Below, piece by piece: positions 5,354 to 6,626 of a stretch of DNA of 6,626 nucleotides. Below the pieces are notes generated by a model. That model was not told the origin of the DNA and ran no database searches. It saw only the letters and a program-made list of their open reading frames with translations. Within the stretch, counting starts at the first letter, position 1, and every line of letters starts with the position of its first letter. Origin of the DNA: Lachnospiraceae bacterium (GTDB taxonomy: Bacteria > Bacillota > Clostridia > Lachnospirales > Lachnospiraceae); the NCBI GenBank assembly GCA_003488965.1, contig DNJW01000439.1, positions 1-6,626 on the forward strand, written 5' to 3'. Made by a program: the position numbers and the translations under genes.

Positions 5354-6222
5354 CGCCTCTTCCATTTCCCAGGCGTGCAGCCAAAAGCATCCTTAAAAGC
5401 AGTCACAAAATAGGAATAAGAAGGAAAGCCGCAAATAGCCGCAATCTGCTTGACCTGAAGCTCCCCTGTCTGCAGATATCTTTTTGCTTCCTGCAGCCGA
5501 TATTCCGTGAGGTATCCGGAAAAGGTGATGCCCATTGTCTGGTGAAATACCGAGGAGAAGTAAGCCGGGGAAAGCCCTGCCGCGGCTGCAGCATCCTCCA
5601 GCCGGATGGGATTCCGGTATTTTTTCCGGATGAAAACAATTGCCCTGCGCACTGCCTCATGGGCGTTCTGAATCTGGGGGGTGCTTTCCTGCTGGTGCCT
5701 GTCCAGAAGAAATACACAGAGCATCTCAATGCCGCTGTGGATGTAGGTGCGGCTGAGCACAGTGTCCGGCTCCCGAAGGAATCTTTCATGCAGCTTCTGA
5801 AGCAGTAATAGAATATTTTTCCATTCTTCCGCCCGGGCATTTACGCACAGCACTTCCTGTGTTTCCTCCAGTGCCAGCCGGAGAGGTTCTGACAGAAAAT
5901 CCGGCGAAAAAGTGAGATTGTAATAACGTATGGATTCCCCCTCCCTCGTCTGCTGTCTATGGTAATCGGCAGGCCGGACTAACTGTATGCTTCTTTTTTC
6001 CATGGCAAAGAGGCTGCCGTTTACCAGGAAATGGGACTTTCCCTCATAAATCGCAGACAGTTCATAAAAGTCATGAAAATGCAGCCTGTTGTTGTACAGG
6101 CTTCCGTGTTCGGAATAGCAGTTTTCGATTTTGTAGAGCCTGCCGTTTAAGAATTCTGCTTCTGACAGAATGCTGCAGGCTGATTCTTTCTGTTTTTCCG
6201 TTTTCGTCTTTTTCTCTTCCAC
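5350..6222 (-). CDS. AraC-family transcriptional regulator with N-terminal cupin sensor
   Basis: This 290-residue protein is a two-domain DNA-binding regulator. The N-terminal part has the AraC/cupin-type LHFHDFYEL (about residues 47-55), followed by EGKSHFLVNG and LVRPADYHRQ, the usual ligand-sensing barrel. The C-terminal 100 residues carry two helix-turn-helix motifs: IRLEDAAAAAGLSPAYFSSV, then VKQIAAICGFPSYSYFVTAF with the signature ending in CTPGKWKR. The start is GTG at 6222, preceded by GAGG 8 nt upstream. The first 15 residues are unusually rich in Lys and Glu. It is transcribed towards the oxidoreductase operon and ends inside its last codon. The ligand and targets are unknown. Cupin-bearing AraC proteins commonly respond to sugars, so a link to the oxidoreductase is possible through position only. 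Confidence 0.93.
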   Translation of the reverse strand: MEEKKTKTEKQKESACSILSEAEFLNGRLYKIENCYSEHGSLYNNRLHFHDFYELSAIYEGKSHFLVNGSLFAMEKRSIQLVRPADYHRQQTREGESIRYYNLTFSPDFLSEPLRLALEETQEVLCVNARAEEWKNILLLLQKLHERFLREPDTVLSRTYIHSGIEMLCVFLLDRHQQESTPQIQNAHEAVRRAIVFIRKKYRNPIRLEDAAAAAGLSPAYFSSVFHQTMGITFSGYLTEYRLQEAKRYLQTGELQVKQIAAICGFPSYSYFVTAFKDAFGCTPGKWKRR

Positions 6223-6241
6223 AGCCGTTTCCTCTATTTAT

Positions 6242-6271
6242 ATTGTACGTCGCCGAAATTTGCAGTAACAA
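6242..6271 (-). promoter_or_regulatory. Probable promoter of the AraC-type gene
   Basis: On the minus strand TTGTTA (6271-6266) and TACAAT (6247-6242) are separated by 18 nt, close to housekeeping consensus. The -10 lies about 20 nt before the GTG start, leaving a short leader that includes the GAGG site. Confidence 0.55.
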
Positions 6272-6280
6272 ACAACGAAA

Positions 6281-6332
6281 GACCGCCAGCCATATATGCT
6301 CGTTGTAGATGGATTCGTAAATTCTGGCGGTC
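6281..6332. repeat. Perfect 9-bp inverted repeat upstream of the AraC-type gene
   Basis: GACCGCCAG (6281-6289) and CTGGCGGTC (6324-6332) are exact complements 34 nt apart. The inner CTGGCGG recurs at 6383-6389. On the minus strand the structure lies downstream of the gene ending at 6428, and a moderately T-rich stretch follows (TTTCGTTGTTTG). It could be a long-loop terminator for that gene, a regulator binding site upstream of the AraC promoter, or a mobile-element remnant. The remainder of 6290-6427 holds no gene that I can support. Confidence 0.5.
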
Positions 6333-6427
6333 CTGAGTATGATTTCAACCGCAATAAGGAAGTGTCTACAGCAATTCCTAATCTGGCGGGCCGGAATTAC
6401 AATTTTGCCAATTTTATAGTTCAGATA

Positions 6428-6626
6428 TCAGTTTACCGGATATTCCGGTTTCTTGCAAGAAACTTTTGGTTCCGGTATGATTTTGATGTGTTTTTGTTTC
6501 TTTTGTTTCTTGTCCACGTAATCTGCCGGTACTTTACGGCTTTGGAATTGTCGGAAAATAACTGCTGCAATTTCTCTTTGATTACAGGGTTCGCGAAGCG
6601 GTTCCTGTAATTGCTTCAGGCAAAAG
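6428..6626 (-). CDS. C-terminal end of an unrecognised basic protein (5' end outside window)
   Basis: The minus strand is open from the right edge to TGA at 6430-6428, giving 65 residues. It includes EPLREPCNQREIAAVIF and RKVPADYVDKKQKKQKHI, and ends KKPEYPVN. The even composition and lysine-rich hydrophilic tail look like the end of a real protein, whereas the opposite strand translates to an implausible Phe/Leu-rich string. I do not recognise the family. A transposase or other mobile-element protein is conceivable because inverted repeats lie just beyond its stop, but no catalytic motif is in view. The last codons lie over a palindrome (ACCGGA-TAT-TCCGGT on the plus strand). Confidence 0.5.
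   Translation of the reverse strand, partial: FCLKQLQEPLREPCNQREIAAVIFRQFQSRKVPADYVDKKQKKQKHIKIIPEPKVSCKKPEYPVN
6435..6463. repeat. Two adjacent palindromes at the end of the right-edge gene
   Basis: ACCGGATATTCCGGT (6-bp arms, 3-nt centre) is followed directly by the perfect palindrome TTTCTTGCAAGAAA. Both lie within the final codons of the right-edge reading frame. They could form hairpins in its mRNA or be recognition sites. The pattern is seen; the role is unknown. Confidence 0.55.

Noticed and set aside
6296..6610. 104-codon plus-strand reading frame at the right edge
   Set aside because: Its second half is Phe/Leu-rich antisense of a more convincing lysine-rich minus-strand tail, and no ribosome binding site precedes it.
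1..6626. CRISPR array, tRNA or rRNA gene
   Set aside because: No regularly spaced repeats, cloverleaf-like sequence or ribosomal RNA signature was seen on either strand.

Overview
The window looks like chromosomal DNA of a strictly anaerobic Gram-positive bacterium of the Clostridia, most likely Lachnospiraceae-like. The reasons are strong AGGAGG-type ribosome binding sites, a T-box leader, a four-subunit 2-oxoacid:ferredoxin oxidoreductase, an ECF sigma factor and an AraC-type regulator. The genus is inference.

Left (1-580, minus strand): an ECF sigma factor gene runs off the left edge. It has no canonical start codon in its frame. Upstream lies a TGAACC-N16-CGAC sequence, the form of promoter that ECF sigma factors recognise, so autoregulation is likely. 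Positions 580-803 hold no gene that I can support, only a 10-bp direct repeat.

Left-centre (804-1771, plus strand): an AT-rich, tightly overlapping three-gene cassette in which every gene is broken. Gene 1 has an in-frame TAA after 15 codons. Gene 2, a small P-loop ATPase-like protein, has an in-frame TAA between Walker A and Walker B. Gene 3 is a short frameshifted remnant. Base composition differs from the flanks, which suggests an acquired, decaying accessory module.

Centre (1768-5353, plus strand): a consensus promoter (TTGACA-N17-TAAAAT) overlaps the end of the cassette. It is followed by a T-box-type leader with a rho-independent terminator. Next come four genes in the order gamma, delta, alpha, beta, encoding a complete 2-oxoacid:ferredoxin oxidoreductase of the pyruvate/2-ketoisovalerate (POR/VOR) type. 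Gamma, delta, alpha and beta together would oxidise a 2-oxoacid with CoA and TPP to an acyl-CoA, passing electrons through the delta-subunit [4Fe-4S] clusters to ferredoxin, or run in reverse. The T-box implies that expression rises when one tRNA is uncharged. The specifier reads AUC (Ile) or AAU (Asn) depending on register. Ile would point to branched-chain amino acid/2-oxoacid metabolism.

Right (5350-6626, minus strand): an AraC-family regulator converges on the beta-subunit gene, and their stop codons overlap by 4 nt. It has a plausible promoter, and a 9-bp inverted repeat lies farther upstream. The right edge carries the C-terminal end of an unrecognised basic protein entering from outside the window.
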